From Kribbella antiqua (GTDB taxonomy: Bacteria; Actinomycetota; Actinomycetes; Propionibacteriales; Kribbellaceae), in NCBI RefSeq assembly GCF_004345665.1, contig NZ_SLWR01000006.1:399677-463676 (forward strand): 64,000 nucleotides of DNA, given 5' to 3'. Made by a program: the position numbers and the translations under genes. Shown in pieces: positions 44,581 to 53,059 of the stretch; positions within the stretch are counted from its first letter, which is position 1, and each line of letters starts with the position of its first letter. Below the pieces are notes generated by a model. The model was not told the DNA's origin. It saw only the letters and a program-made list of their open reading frames with translations, and made no database searches.

Positions 44581-45546
<966 letters not shown>

Positions 45547-45573
45547 ATCCCCGTTGTTTTACGTCATCTCCGC

Positions 45574-45915
45574 CTACGGTTGCTTGAACAGGACCTTGCG
45601 TCCGAGTCGTGGGTGGGTGCCACGGCCCTTGCAGCTGTTGCAGGGGCGAGTGGCGTAGCTGAACAGCGAACCCCGGTGCCGTCCCATGCCCTTGCACCGG
45701 TTGCACTTGGCATTCGGGTGCAGGGACAGCGAGATGACGTACAGGGCGAAGACCGCCAGGCCGAACACCAGCAGCATCCCGGTGGGACCCAGGGATGCGG
45801 CGATGTCTCCGACGGTGCTGTGCGTGTCCGCAGCCTGACCAGCAGCGTTGCTCGGTTGCGGATTCGGAGCGGCGGTGGTGCTCAGCATCACCGCGATGTG
45901 ATGCGCCAGGTTCAT
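45574..45915 (-). CDS. Small membrane protein with DnaJ-type zinc-binding motifs
   Basis: The 113-aa protein has an N-terminal Ala/Pro-rich stretch of about 45 residues and one TM helix (TGMLLVFGLAVFALYVISLSL). The cytoplasmic tail has two CxxCxGxG motifs (CNRCKGMG, CNSCKGRG), as in the DnaJ zinc-finger domain, and many basic residues (RKVLFKQP at the end). It may be a membrane-bound zinc ribbon; no function is known to me. An inner ATG (MLSTTAAP) nine codons later could also be used. It converges on cysM. Confidence 0.75.
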   Translation of the reverse strand: MNLAHHIAVMLSTTAAPNPQPSNAAGQAADTHSTVGDIAASLGPTGMLLVFGLAVFALYVISLSLHPNAKCNRCKGMGRHRGSLFSYATRPCNSCKGRGTHPRLGRKVLFKQP

Positions 45916-45995
45916 GGCGTCACAGGGGGCGGTTCAAGAAACATCGCTCCAGAGTGGCGCGCGTCACGCGAAAAGGCAACTCCAGAGAGTAAAGA

Positions 45996-46004
45996 TGTGG
46001 ATAA
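45996..46004 (-). promoter_or_regulatory. DnaA box (TTATCCACA on the minus strand)
   Basis: TGTGGATAA on the plus strand is the exact complement of the classical DnaA box TTATCCACA. It lies 113 bases before murI and faces a second box 61 bases on. Confidence 0.45.
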
Positions 46005-46065
46005 CCCCGGCGTGTCGTTTCGCTGACTTAGGCAAGCCTCCCTTCAACACTGCCCGAAGCCGGAC

Positions 46066-46074
46066 TTGTCCACA
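46066..46074 (+). promoter_or_regulatory. DnaA box (TTGTCCACA)
   Basis: TTGTCCACA is the DnaA box preferred in high-GC actinobacteria. With the inverted TTATCCACA box upstream it forms a facing pair in the murI promoter region. Confidence 0.45.
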
Positions 46075-46116
46075 GCCGCGTACGGGCGATCGTCGTACGC
46101 CGGATAAGCTTCAGCC

Positions 46117-46920
46117 GTGGCGGATGCACCGGTGGGGATCTTCGATTCGGGGTTCGGGGGGCTCACGGTCGCCCGGGCGGTGCTCGATCAGTTGCCGCAC
46201 GAGCCGATCCTGTACCTCGGTGACACTGCGCGACAGCCGTACGGGCCCAAGCCGATCGCGGAGGTCCGCGAGTACGCGCTCGAATGCCTCGACCACCTGG
46301 TCGAGGCCGGCGTGAAGATGCTCGTGATCGCCTGCAACTCCGCCAGTGCGGCGATGCTGCGGGATGCCCGCGAGCGGTACGACGTACCCGTGGTCGAGGT
46401 GATCCTGCCCGCCGCCCGCCGAGCCGTCGCCGCGACGCGGAACCAGCGCGTCGGTGTGATCTGCACCCGCGCGACCGCGGCCTCGCTCGCCTACGAGGAC
46501 GGGTTCGCCGCCGCGCCGCAGGTCGAGCTGTTCACCCGCGCCTGCCCGAAGTTCGTCGACTTCGTCGAGTCCGGCGTGACGTCCGGTCCCGAACTGCTCG
46601 AGGCCGCGCACGAGTACCTAGACCCGCTGGTCGAGGCCGGCGTCGACACGCTGATCCTCGGCTGCACGCACTACCCGTTGCTCACCGGCGTCATCTCGTA
46701 CGTGATGGGTGACAACGTCACCCTGGTCAGCAGCGCCGAGGAGTGCGCGAAGGACGTGTACGGCGTCCTCACCAAGACCGGGCTGCTCCGGCCGGACGAC
46801 CTGCCGGCGCCGCAGCACCGGTTCGTCACCACCGGGAACCCGGCCGAGTTCGCCGCCATCGGCTCCCGCTTCCTCGGTCCGGTCATCTCCGGCGTCGACC
46901 AGTTCGCCTGGATCCGCTGA
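46117..46920 (+). CDS. murI: Glutamate racemase
   Basis: The 267-aa enzyme makes D-glutamate for peptidoglycan. Both catalytic cysteines are in their motifs, IACNSASA and [10 protein letters not shown]. The substrate-binding [15 protein letters not shown] and GDTARQPYG blocks are also present. The start is GTG. In many actinobacteria murI is followed by an MBL-fold hydrolase, rph and rdgB. Here only the first follows; the other two are 10 kb away in inverted orientation. Confidence 0.95.
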   Translation: MADAPVGIFDSGFGGLTVARAVLDQLPHEPILYLGDTARQPYGPKPIAEVREYALECLDHLVEAGVKMLVIACNSASAAMLRDARERYDVPVVEVILPAARRAVAATRNQRVGVICTRATAASLAYEDGFAAAPQVELFTRACPKFVDFVESGVTSGPELLEAAHEYLDPLVEAGVDTLILGCTHYPLLTGVISYVMGDNVTLVSSAEECAKDVYGVLTKTGLLRPDDLPAPQHRFVTTGNPAEFAAIGSRFLGPVISGVDQFAWIR

Positions 46921-47075
46921 GCCATGGTGTTGCGGCCGGCCAACGAACATCGTTGTCATCGGCACCGGGTCCGGACGGAACGTGGGCGAAATCACTGCCA
47001 GGCAACCGAATCCGCCGCTCCGTGGCGCCACCGGCATTCCTGCGAAGGCGGCAACCCGCCGGTAATGTTCCAGCT

Positions 47076-47822
47076 ATGAAGCTCACCGTGATCGGTTGCT
47101 CCGGGTCGCTCCCCGGGCCGGACTCGGCCGCCTCGAGCTATCTGGTCACGGCCGAGGGGTTCAACCTGATCCTCGACCTCGGCAGTGGCGCGCTCGGCTC
47201 GCTCCAGCGGTATCTCGCCGTACCTGAGATCGGCGCGATCGGCCTGTCCCACCTGCATCCTGATCATTGCATGGATCTGTGCGGCCTCTACGTCTCGGCC
47301 AAGTACGCACCTGAGTCACCGATCCCGCGGATCCCCGTCTTCGGTCCGCCCGACACGGCGACCAGGATGGCGCTGGCCTACGACCTGCCGCAGGATCCGG
47401 GCATGGAGGAGGAGCTGGAGTTCCATACCTGGCAGGAAGTTCAGCAGATCGGGCCGTTCACCGTCCGGACCGCGCCGATGGCGCATCCGGTCCCGGCGTA
47501 CGCGATCCGCGTTGAGCATGGCAACAAATCGCTCGTCTACACCGGCGACACCGGCCCGAACGAGGCGCTGATCGAACTGGCCCGCGGCGCCGACCTGCTG
47601 CTGTCCGAGGCGGCGTTGCAGGACAACGACCCGGACAACCCGCCCGACCTGCACATGACTCCCGCCGACGCCGGCGAACACGCGAAGAAGGCCGGCGTCA
47701 AACGCCTCGTCATCACTCACGTGCCGCCGTGGTTCAACCGCGAGACCCAGGCCGAAGGCGCCCGCCGCACCTTCCCCGGCCCGGTCGAGCTCGCCACCTC
47801 GAACGCAGTCTTCGACATCTGA
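47076..47822 (+). CDS. MBL-fold hydrolase (RNase Z/cyclic-phosphodiesterase-like)
   Basis: The 248-aa metallo-beta-lactamase-fold protein has the zinc motif SHLHPDHCMDL (HxHxDH), a second metal His in MAHPVPAYAIR, TGDTGPNEAL and ITHVPPW. Its position after murI matches mycobacterial Rv1339, reported to act on cyclic nucleotides. RNase Z-like RNA cleavage is the other possibility. It ends with a strong terminator hairpin. Confidence 0.9.
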   Translation: MKLTVIGCSGSLPGPDSAASSYLVTAEGFNLILDLGSGALGSLQRYLAVPEIGAIGLSHLHPDHCMDLCGLYVSAKYAPESPIPRIPVFGPPDTATRMALAYDLPQDPGMEEELEFHTWQEVQQIGPFTVRTAPMAHPVPAYAIRVEHGNKSLVYTGDTGPNEALIELARGADLLLSEAALQDNDPDNPPDLHMTPADAGEHAKKAGVKRLVITHVPPWFNRETQAEGARRTFPGPVELATSNAVFDI

Positions 47823-47833
47823 CCTGCCGCATC

Positions 47834-47867
47834 AGCGCCGGTACGACGTGATCGTCGTACCGGCGCT
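47834..47867 (+). terminator. Strong terminator after the MBL-fold gene
   Basis: AGCGCCGGTACGAC and GTCGTACCGGCGCT form a perfect 14-base stem around GTGATC, followed by TTGTTGTG. It closes the murI-side transcript. Confidence 0.85.
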
Positions 47868-47894
47868 TTGTTGTGCGGGCTGGACATTTCGAGA

Positions 47895-47932
47895 TTCTGA
47901 GATCTACTCTAATTTGAGAGTTGCTCTCAGAA
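47895..47932. promoter_or_regulatory. Large dyad operator in the MFS promoter
   Basis: TTCTGAGA (47895-47902) mirrors TCTCAGAA (47925-47932), and inside them ACTCT (47906-47910) mirrors AGAGT (47917-47921). Both pairs share one centre. The dyad ends 10 bases before the MFS start codon and overlaps its ribosome-binding region. It is the likely binding site of the TetR protein encoded after the MFS gene. Confidence 0.6.
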
Positions 47933-47942
47933 AGGATTCGTG

Positions 47943-49472
47943 ATGGAGACCGCACCCGACCCGCGCCGGTGGTGGGCGCTGGGAGCCATGTCCGTCAGCC
48001 TGATCGTGGTCGGACTGGATCTGACCGTGCTCAACGTGGCGCTGCCGACGTTGGCGACCGAGCTGGACGCGTCGATCAGTCAGCTGCAGTGGTTCGCGAA
48101 CGCGTACACGCTGGTCCTCGCGGCGCTGCTGCTGCCGGCCGGGTTGTTGGGGGACCGGTTCGGGCAGAAGTGGTTGCTGGTCGGGGCGCTGGTGATGTTC
48201 GGGGCGGCGTCGGCGGCGTGTGCGTTCGCGACGTCGCCGGGCCAGTTGATCGCGTTCCGCGCCGGGCTCGGGATCGGGGCGGCGTTCCTGATCCCGTTGT
48301 CGATGTCGCTGATCAACGTGCTGTTCGCGCCGGAGGAGCGCGGCCGCGCGATCACGACGTGGGTGATGGCCAACTCGCTCGGCATCCCGCTGGGACCGGT
48401 GCTCGGCGGCTGGCTGCTGGACAACTACCGCTGGGGATCGATCTTTCTGATCAACGTGCCGCTGGTGGTGGTCGGTGTAGTGGCCGTGGCGCTGCTTGTT
48501 CCGGCGACTCGTGGTCACCGGTCCGGGCGGATCGACGTACTGGGAATCGGGCTGTCGGGGGCGGGGCTGGTGGCGCTCACGTACGGGTTCGTGTCGGCTG
48601 GGGAGCGTGGATGGGGTGATCCGTTGACGCTCGGCGGGATCGCGCTCGGCGTGGTGGTGCTGGCCGCGTTCGGCGTGTGGCAGACGCGTGCTGCGGATCC
48701 GTTGGTGGACCTGAGTCTGTTCAGGTCGCGCGAGTTCACCTGGGGCACGGTGCTGGCGACCGTCGCGTCGTTTGCGCTGATGGGGTTGCTGTTCGTGTTG
48801 CCGCAGCTGTTCCAGGCGGTCCAAGGGGTCGACGCCCTGCAGACGGGGCTGCGGTTGCTGCCGATCATCGGTGGTCTGCTGGTCGGGTCCAAGCTGGCTG
48901 AGCGGCTCGTCGTCGCCATGGGCGCTCGCGTGACTGTGGCGGTCGGGTTCGTGCTGATGTTCGGTGGTCTCGCGATGGGCGCCTTCACCGACACAGGCGA
49001 CAGCTACGGCTACGCGGCGATCTGGGTGAGCGTGGTCGGGCTCAGCATCGGATTCACGCTGCCTCCGGTGATGCAGCTGGCGACCGGGGCGTTGAGCACC
49101 GAACGCAGTGGAGCGGGCTCCGGCCTGATCCAGGCGTTGCGCCAGGTCGGCGGCACGATCGGGGTCGCGATCCTCGGCACGGTGCTGAACTCGGCGTACC
49201 GGGACAGGCTGGACGTCACCGGCCTGCCGCCCGCGGTCGCCGACGCGGCCCGGGACAGCGCGTCCGGCGCAGTCGCTGTCGCGACGAAGGTCGGCTCGCC
49301 GTCGCTCACCGAGTCCGCCCGAAACGCCTTCGTGCACGGCATGAACTCGACGCTGTGGACCTGTTGCGCGGTCGCCGTACTCGGCCTGCTGCTCGCCATC
49401 GCCTACCTCCCGCGCCGCTCGGCCGTGTCAGTCGCCGACGGTACGGCGGAAGTTGTCACAATCAAGCCATGA
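47943..49472 (+). CDS. DHA2-family (14-TM) MFS drug efflux transporter
   Basis: The 509-aa protein has fourteen hydrophobic segments. It has the DHA2 signatures: the first helix with VGLDLTVLNVALPTL, the linker SISQLQWFANAYTLVLAALLLPAG, GDRFGQKW (motif A) and LGIPLGPVLGGWLLDNYRWGSIFLINVP (motif C with the N-V-P end). Relatives export drugs and natural products. The ATG next to AAAGGA was chosen; a GTG lies one codon earlier. The stop overlaps the start of a TetR gene, so pump and repressor form one unit. It could also export the product of the azole-forming RiPP-type cassette that begins 680 bases downstream. Confidence 0.92.
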   Translation: METAPDPRRWWALGAMSVSLIVVGLDLTVLNVALPTLATELDASISQLQWFANAYTLVLAALLLPAGLLGDRFGQKWLLVGALVMFGAASAACAFATSPGQLIAFRAGLGIGAAFLIPLSMSLINVLFAPEERGRAITTWVMANSLGIPLGPVLGGWLLDNYRWGSIFLINVPLVVVGVVAVALLVPATRGHRSGRIDVLGIGLSGAGLVALTYGFVSAGERGWGDPLTLGGIALGVVVLAAFGVWQTRAADPLVDLSLFRSREFTWGTVLATVASFALMGLLFVLPQLFQAVQGVDALQTGLRLLPIIGGLLVGSKLAERLVVAMGARVTVAVGFVLMFGGLAMGAFTDTGDSYGYAAIWVSVVGLSIGFTLPPVMQLATGALSTERSGAGSGLIQALRQVGGTIGVAILGTVLNSAYRDRLDVTGLPPAVADAARDSASGAVAVATKVGSPSLTESARNAFVHGMNSTLWTCCAVAVLGLLLAIAYLPRRSAVSVADGTAEVVTIKP

Positions 49473-50065
49473 CGAAGGAGAAGCCGGTCGGGCTGCGCGA
49501 ACGGAAGAAGGCGAAGACCCGGGCGGCCATCCAGGAGCACGCACTGCGGCTGTTCCACGAGCAGGGGTATGCCGAGACGACGGTGCAGGAGATCGCGGCC
49601 GCGGCCGAGGTGTCGCCGGCGACGTTCTTCCGGTACTTCCCGACCAAGGAGGACACCGTCGTCTTCGACCGGCTCGACCCGGTGATGATCGACCTCTTCC
49701 GGGCCCAGCCGCCCGAGCTGAACCCGACCGAGGCCTTGCGGGCGACTCTCCGGGCCAGCCTCGAGACCTTGTCCGAGGACGAGTGGGACCTGGAATCCCA
49801 ACGCCAGCAGCTCGTCCTCAATGCTCCTGAACTCCGGGCCCGGATGCTCGATCAGCTGTACGCCGGCATCGACCTGCTCGCCGAACTCGCCGCCGAACGC
49901 GTCGGCCGATCGTCTGACGATTTCGCCGTACGAGCGTGGGCCGGCGCAGTCATCGGCGTGGTGATGGCGACGTACGAGATCAGCGGGGAGGCCCGGATGC
50001 CGGACTACCTCCGGACCATTGACCAAGCCTTCGCCCACCTCGCCGCCGGCCTGCCGCTGTCTTAG
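49469..50065 (+). CDS. TetR-family repressor of the efflux pump
   Basis: The 198-aa protein has an N-terminal TetR helix-turn-helix (TRAAIQEHALRLFHEQGYAETTVQEIAAAAEVSPATFFRYFPTK). A helical ligand-binding domain follows. The start ATG overlaps the pump stop (ATGA). The dyad in the pump promoter is its probable operator. Confidence 0.92.
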   Translation: MTKEKPVGLRERKKAKTRAAIQEHALRLFHEQGYAETTVQEIAAAAEVSPATFFRYFPTKEDTVVFDRLDPVMIDLFRAQPPELNPTEALRATLRASLETLSEDEWDLESQRQQLVLNAPELRARMLDQLYAGIDLLAELAAERVGRSSDDFAVRAWAGAVIGVVMATYEISGEARMPDYLRTIDQAFAHLAAGLPLS

Positions 50066-50151
50066 AAGAACCCGCGGAGGCTCTCCGCGACGACTTGGGT
50101 TGACACCACATCGCAGCGGTCGATACTCGAAGAAGGTGGGGAGGGGGAGCT

Positions 50152-50415
50152 ATGCCGATTCCGGAGCTGGAGGAACTCAAGGAGCGGGTCCAGCGCATGC
50201 GGGACCAACTGGAGACGGTGACGGACGACGAGTGGCGGGCCTACGTCAAAGTCCGCGACATCCTCGCGTTCGACCCGAGGTTCCGGTCCGGTGGTCCGCT
50301 GCCGGGCGTGGTGCGCTGCGCGATGATGGGCATCTTCGAGACTTCCGAGGGGCAGGGGACCCTCGGCGAGTACGACGCCGGCGCCATACAGCGGTTCGCA
50401 AACCTTGGCGAATGA
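50152..50415 (+). CDS. 87-aa peptide coupled to the YcaO enzyme, candidate RiPP precursor or partner
   Basis: I know no family for this protein. It has an amphipathic, charged N-terminal half (residues 4-37, likely two helices: ELEELKERVQRMRDQLET; DDEWRAYVKVRDIL). A short basic turn follows (DPRFRSGGPLPG), then a Gly-rich C-terminal third with one cysteine, Cys56 (VVRCAMMG), plus Thr64, Ser65 and Thr70. GGGGAGGGGGAG precedes the ATG, a very strong ribosome-binding site. Its stop overlaps the YcaO start (ATGA). Leader-like helix plus Gly-rich tail fits a precursor, but the tail is poor in Cys/Ser/Thr. Alternatively it is a detached partner that helps substrate binding. Confidence 0.7.
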   Translation: MPIPELEELKERVQRMRDQLETVTDDEWRAYVKVRDILAFDPRFRSGGPLPGVVRCAMMGIFETSEGQGTLGEYDAGAIQRFANLGE

Positions 50416-52229
50416 ACTCCCCAGCAAAGCGAGGGGTTGTTCTCATCGGGCGCGCGGATGCGCTGGCCGGCCCTGTACTACGAGTGCCGTACCCGCGGGA
50501 GCGTGACGAACTGCCGGCGGTGATGGCCGGTGCGGATCTCGTCGTTGCGGTCGATGACGGTGGGCTTCCGGTCGTCCATTCGTGGGTCAACACGGTCGGG
50601 CTGCGATTAGGTGTGCCGACGCTGCACGTCGCGCTGCGTGGCTCGAGGGCAACCATCGGTCCGCTGGTGATCCCCGGCGAGAGCCCGTGCTACCTCTGCT
50701 GGCGGATGCGCGCGCTGGCCTGCGAACAGGACTTCGCTACGGCGATGGCCCTCGAGGAGAATCTCGTTGCCCACCGGGAGGCCGCGGAGCAACCGCTGCT
50801 GCCGGCCCTGCTGCCGATGGTGACCGACGCAATGACCGACGTACGGCGGTTGTCCAGTGGTGTGCTGACTCTCGACGCGGTGAGCGGCGCCGAGGAGCTG
50901 CATCCGGTTGTGCCACGCCCCGACTGCCCAGCGTGCGCAAAGCACCGCCGGCCGGTCGGACCTCAAGACTTCCACCAAGCGGTCGATCGACTCTGCGGCG
51001 TCGTCCGCGTGCTGGAGGTGATACCGAAAGACGTCGACGAGCCCGAGCGGCCGTACATCGTCCGCGCCGAGCTGGCGAACTCCCACTTCCGCACAGCCAC
51101 CAACCCCTTCGTGTCCTGCTCGGGCAAGGGCTGGACGCTGACCGAGGCACGCGACAGCGCGCTCGGCGAGGCCCTTGAGCGCTACGCCGCGATGACCTGG
51201 CAACCCGAGCGCAAGATCACTTCGACGTACGACGGACTGGACCGGCCCGGGCTGCATCCGCAACAGCTCGTGCTGTTCGCCGACCATCAGTACGACGAGC
51301 TGCCGTTTCAGCCGTGGCGGCCGGAAACCGAGCTCGAATGGGTGCCCGCAGAGTCGTTGGTGACGGGAGAGGAGGTCTGGATCCCCTTGCTGGCAACGCA
51401 TTTGGGCTACCGGCCGCCGGTCCCGTTGTTCCCCGCCACCTCGAACGGGTTCGCGGCCGGCCAGGGCAAGGCCGGCGCGACGCTGCGAGCGTTGCTCGAG
51501 GTGATCGAGCGGGACGCTTTCATGATCGCCTGGTCGCATCAGCTGCCCGGCCGACGCGTGGCGGCCGCCGACGTCCCGGAAGAACAGGTACGCGCGATCG
51601 CCGCGACCCATGCACGGCGTGGCGTCGAGCTGATGGTGCATCTGCTCCCGACAGACACCGCAGCGTCCGTCGCCCTCGCCGTTGCATGGTCCTCCCGGGC
51701 ACCGGCCGCCGTGATCGGGGTCGCCGCCGCGCTGGACCCGGTTGCTGCCGCGAGGGCCGCCGTACTGGAGGCAGCGCAGGTGCGCCCGCTGCTGCGCAGC
51801 CGACTCCGGTTCCCCGCTGTCCGGGCGCGGATGGCCGAGCTGGCAGCCTCGCCGTCCAAGGTTGCGACGCTTGACGACCACGATTTGCTGTACGCCGACC
51901 CGTCCGCCGCCGGACTGCAATTCCTCCGCGAGTGTCCGCGCGAGCCGTGGCCGACAAAACTTGCTGATGGCAACCTTCAGTCGCTGGTCCGATCAGTCGC
52001 CGAGGTGGCGCCGGACGTACTCGCGGTGGATGTCACGCCGCCGGATGTCGCCGGTGTGGGGGTCCAGGTGGTGCGCGCTGTGGTGCCAGGGTTCGTGCCG
52101 ATCTGGTTCGGTGCGAGTCAGGCGAGGCTCGGCGGATCCCGCTTGCTGGAGATGCCGGCCCGGATCGGGCTGCGATCGCGGCCCGCGCGGCTGGACGAGC
52201 TCAATCTCGTGCCGCACCCACTCGCGTAA
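50412..52229 (+). CDS. Fused E1-like/YcaO cyclodehydratase (azoline-forming)
   Basis: The 605-aa protein would form thiazolines or oxazolines on a peptide using ATP. Residues 1-180 are an E1-like part with two zinc CxxC motifs (Cys93/Cys96 in PCYLCWRMR; Cys172/Cys175 in DCPACAKHR). Residues about 190-605 are the YcaO domain with ATP-site blocks SCSGKGWTLTEARDSALGEALERYA and AGATLRALLEVIERDAF. The C-terminus LDELNLVPHPLA resembles the Pro-rich tail that completes the YcaO active site. The Rossmann-like strand starts already at residue 8, so the roughly 80-residue N-terminal peptide clamp (RRE) of typical fusions is missing. It is coupled to the 87-aa gene before it and followed after 11 bases by a SagB oxidase. 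Confidence 0.88.
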   Translation: MNSPAKRGVVLIGRADALAGPVLRVPYPRERDELPAVMAGADLVVAVDDGGLPVVHSWVNTVGLRLGVPTLHVALRGSRATIGPLVIPGESPCYLCWRMRALACEQDFATAMALEENLVAHREAAEQPLLPALLPMVTDAMTDVRRLSSGVLTLDAVSGAEELHPVVPRPDCPACAKHRRPVGPQDFHQAVDRLCGVVRVLEVIPKDVDEPERPYIVRAELANSHFRTATNPFVSCSGKGWTLTEARDSALGEALERYAAMTWQPERKITSTYDGLDRPGLHPQQLVLFADHQYDELPFQPWRPETELEWVPAESLVTGEEVWIPLLATHLGYRPPVPLFPATSNGFAAGQGKAGATLRALLEVIERDAFMIAWSHQLPGRRVAAADVPEEQVRAIAATHARRGVELMVHLLPTDTAASVALAVAWSSRAPAAVIGVAAALDPVAAARAAVLEAAQVRPLLRSRLRFPAVRARMAELAASPSKVATLDDHDLLYADPSAAGLQFLRECPREPWPTKLADGNLQSLVRSVAEVAPDVLAVDVTPPDVAGVGVQVVRAVVPGFVPIWFGASQARLGGSRLLEMPARIGLRSRPARLDELNLVPHPLA

Positions 52230-52240
52230 GGAACAGCCCG

Positions 52241-53059
52241 ATGACCACCGATCATCCGTTGGCCTGGACCTACCATCGAGGCACCGCTCGGTCGTTGACC
52301 CCTGAGGTGGTCTCGACGCCGCAGCCAGGGCGGGAGGACCCGACTGCACCGTGGATCCCTTTGCCGCCGGGGGTACGGCTCGACAGGCCATTGGCCGAAT
52401 TGGTCAGCGACCGTGTGTCGTGCCGCGCGTTCGGCGACCGGCCGATCAGCTTCCCGGAGCTCGCCACGCTGCTAAGGATCGCGTACGGCGCCACCGGCGT
52501 GACCGACGACGGCCCGCTCTACGTGGTCGACCGAGCGGTGCCGTCCGCCGGAGGGCTGTACCCACTCGAACTCAGCCTCCTTGTGCGCTCAGTCGACGAT
52601 CTGCCCGCCGGGATCTACCACTACGTGCCACTCGCAGACGGCCTTGAGTTGGTCTGCAAGGGCGTCGTACCGGCGTCGCAAGTCACGTACCTGTTCCTGG
52701 ACCAGCCATGGGCGGCCGAGGCAGCCGTCGTACTGGTGCTGTCCGCCGTTTGTGCGCGCAGCCTGGTCAAGTACGGCGACCGCGGCTACCGCTACCTGTT
52801 GCTGGAAGCGGGGCACGTGGCGCAGAACCTTGTCCTGGCGGCGACCGGGCTCGACCTGGGAGCCGTCAATCTCGGTGGCTTCCTCGATGACGAATTGTCG
52901 GGGTTGCTGCAGCTCGACAGCGAGTCCGAGATCGTTCTGTACGGCGTGGCAGTCGGCCGACCGGCGTCCGCCGACCGCACCGCCCGCCGCGCGCTCGGCC
53001 GGTTAGTTCCTCGGGGTTTGTCCGAGTCTGACGGCGAGGGCAGCCACCTCGCGACGTGA
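52241..53059 (+). CDS. SagB/ThcOx-type FMN dehydrogenase (azoline oxidase)
   Basis: The 272-aa nitroreductase-fold protein has SagB blocks: RVSCRAFGDRPISFPELATLLRIAYG, PSAGGLYPLELSLLV, GIYHYVPLADGLEL and EAGHVAQNLVLAATGLDLGAVNLGGFLDDEL. Such enzymes oxidise azolines to aromatic azoles with FMN, which fits the cyclodehydratase just upstream. AAGGAACAG precedes the ATG. The last 57 bases overlap the 3' end of the convergent LAL gene. The extra tail (RGLSESDGEGSHLAT) is not typical of the family and may simply be a read-on past the domain. Confidence 0.9.
   Translation: MTTDHPLAWTYHRGTARSLTPEVVSTPQPGREDPTAPWIPLPPGVRLDRPLAELVSDRVSCRAFGDRPISFPELATLLRIAYGATGVTDDGPLYVVDRAVPSAGGLYPLELSLLVRSVDDLPAGIYHYVPLADGLELVCKGVVPASQVTYLFLDQPWAAEAAVVLVLSAVCARSLVKYGDRGYRYLLLEAGHVAQNLVLAATGLDLGAVNLGGFLDDELSGLLQLDSESEIVLYGVAVGRPASADRTARRALGRLVPRGLSESDGEGSHLAT

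Noticed and set aside
46027..46042. CTTAGGCAAGCCTCCC as an IdeR/DtxR iron box
   Set aside because: Only one half resembles the TTAGGTTAGGCTAACCTAA consensus; the right half does not match.
46921..47065. Small open frame after murI (IVVIGTGSGRN stretch)
   Set aside because: It has no start with a ribosome site, no relatives recalled and unusual composition; it is most likely non-coding.
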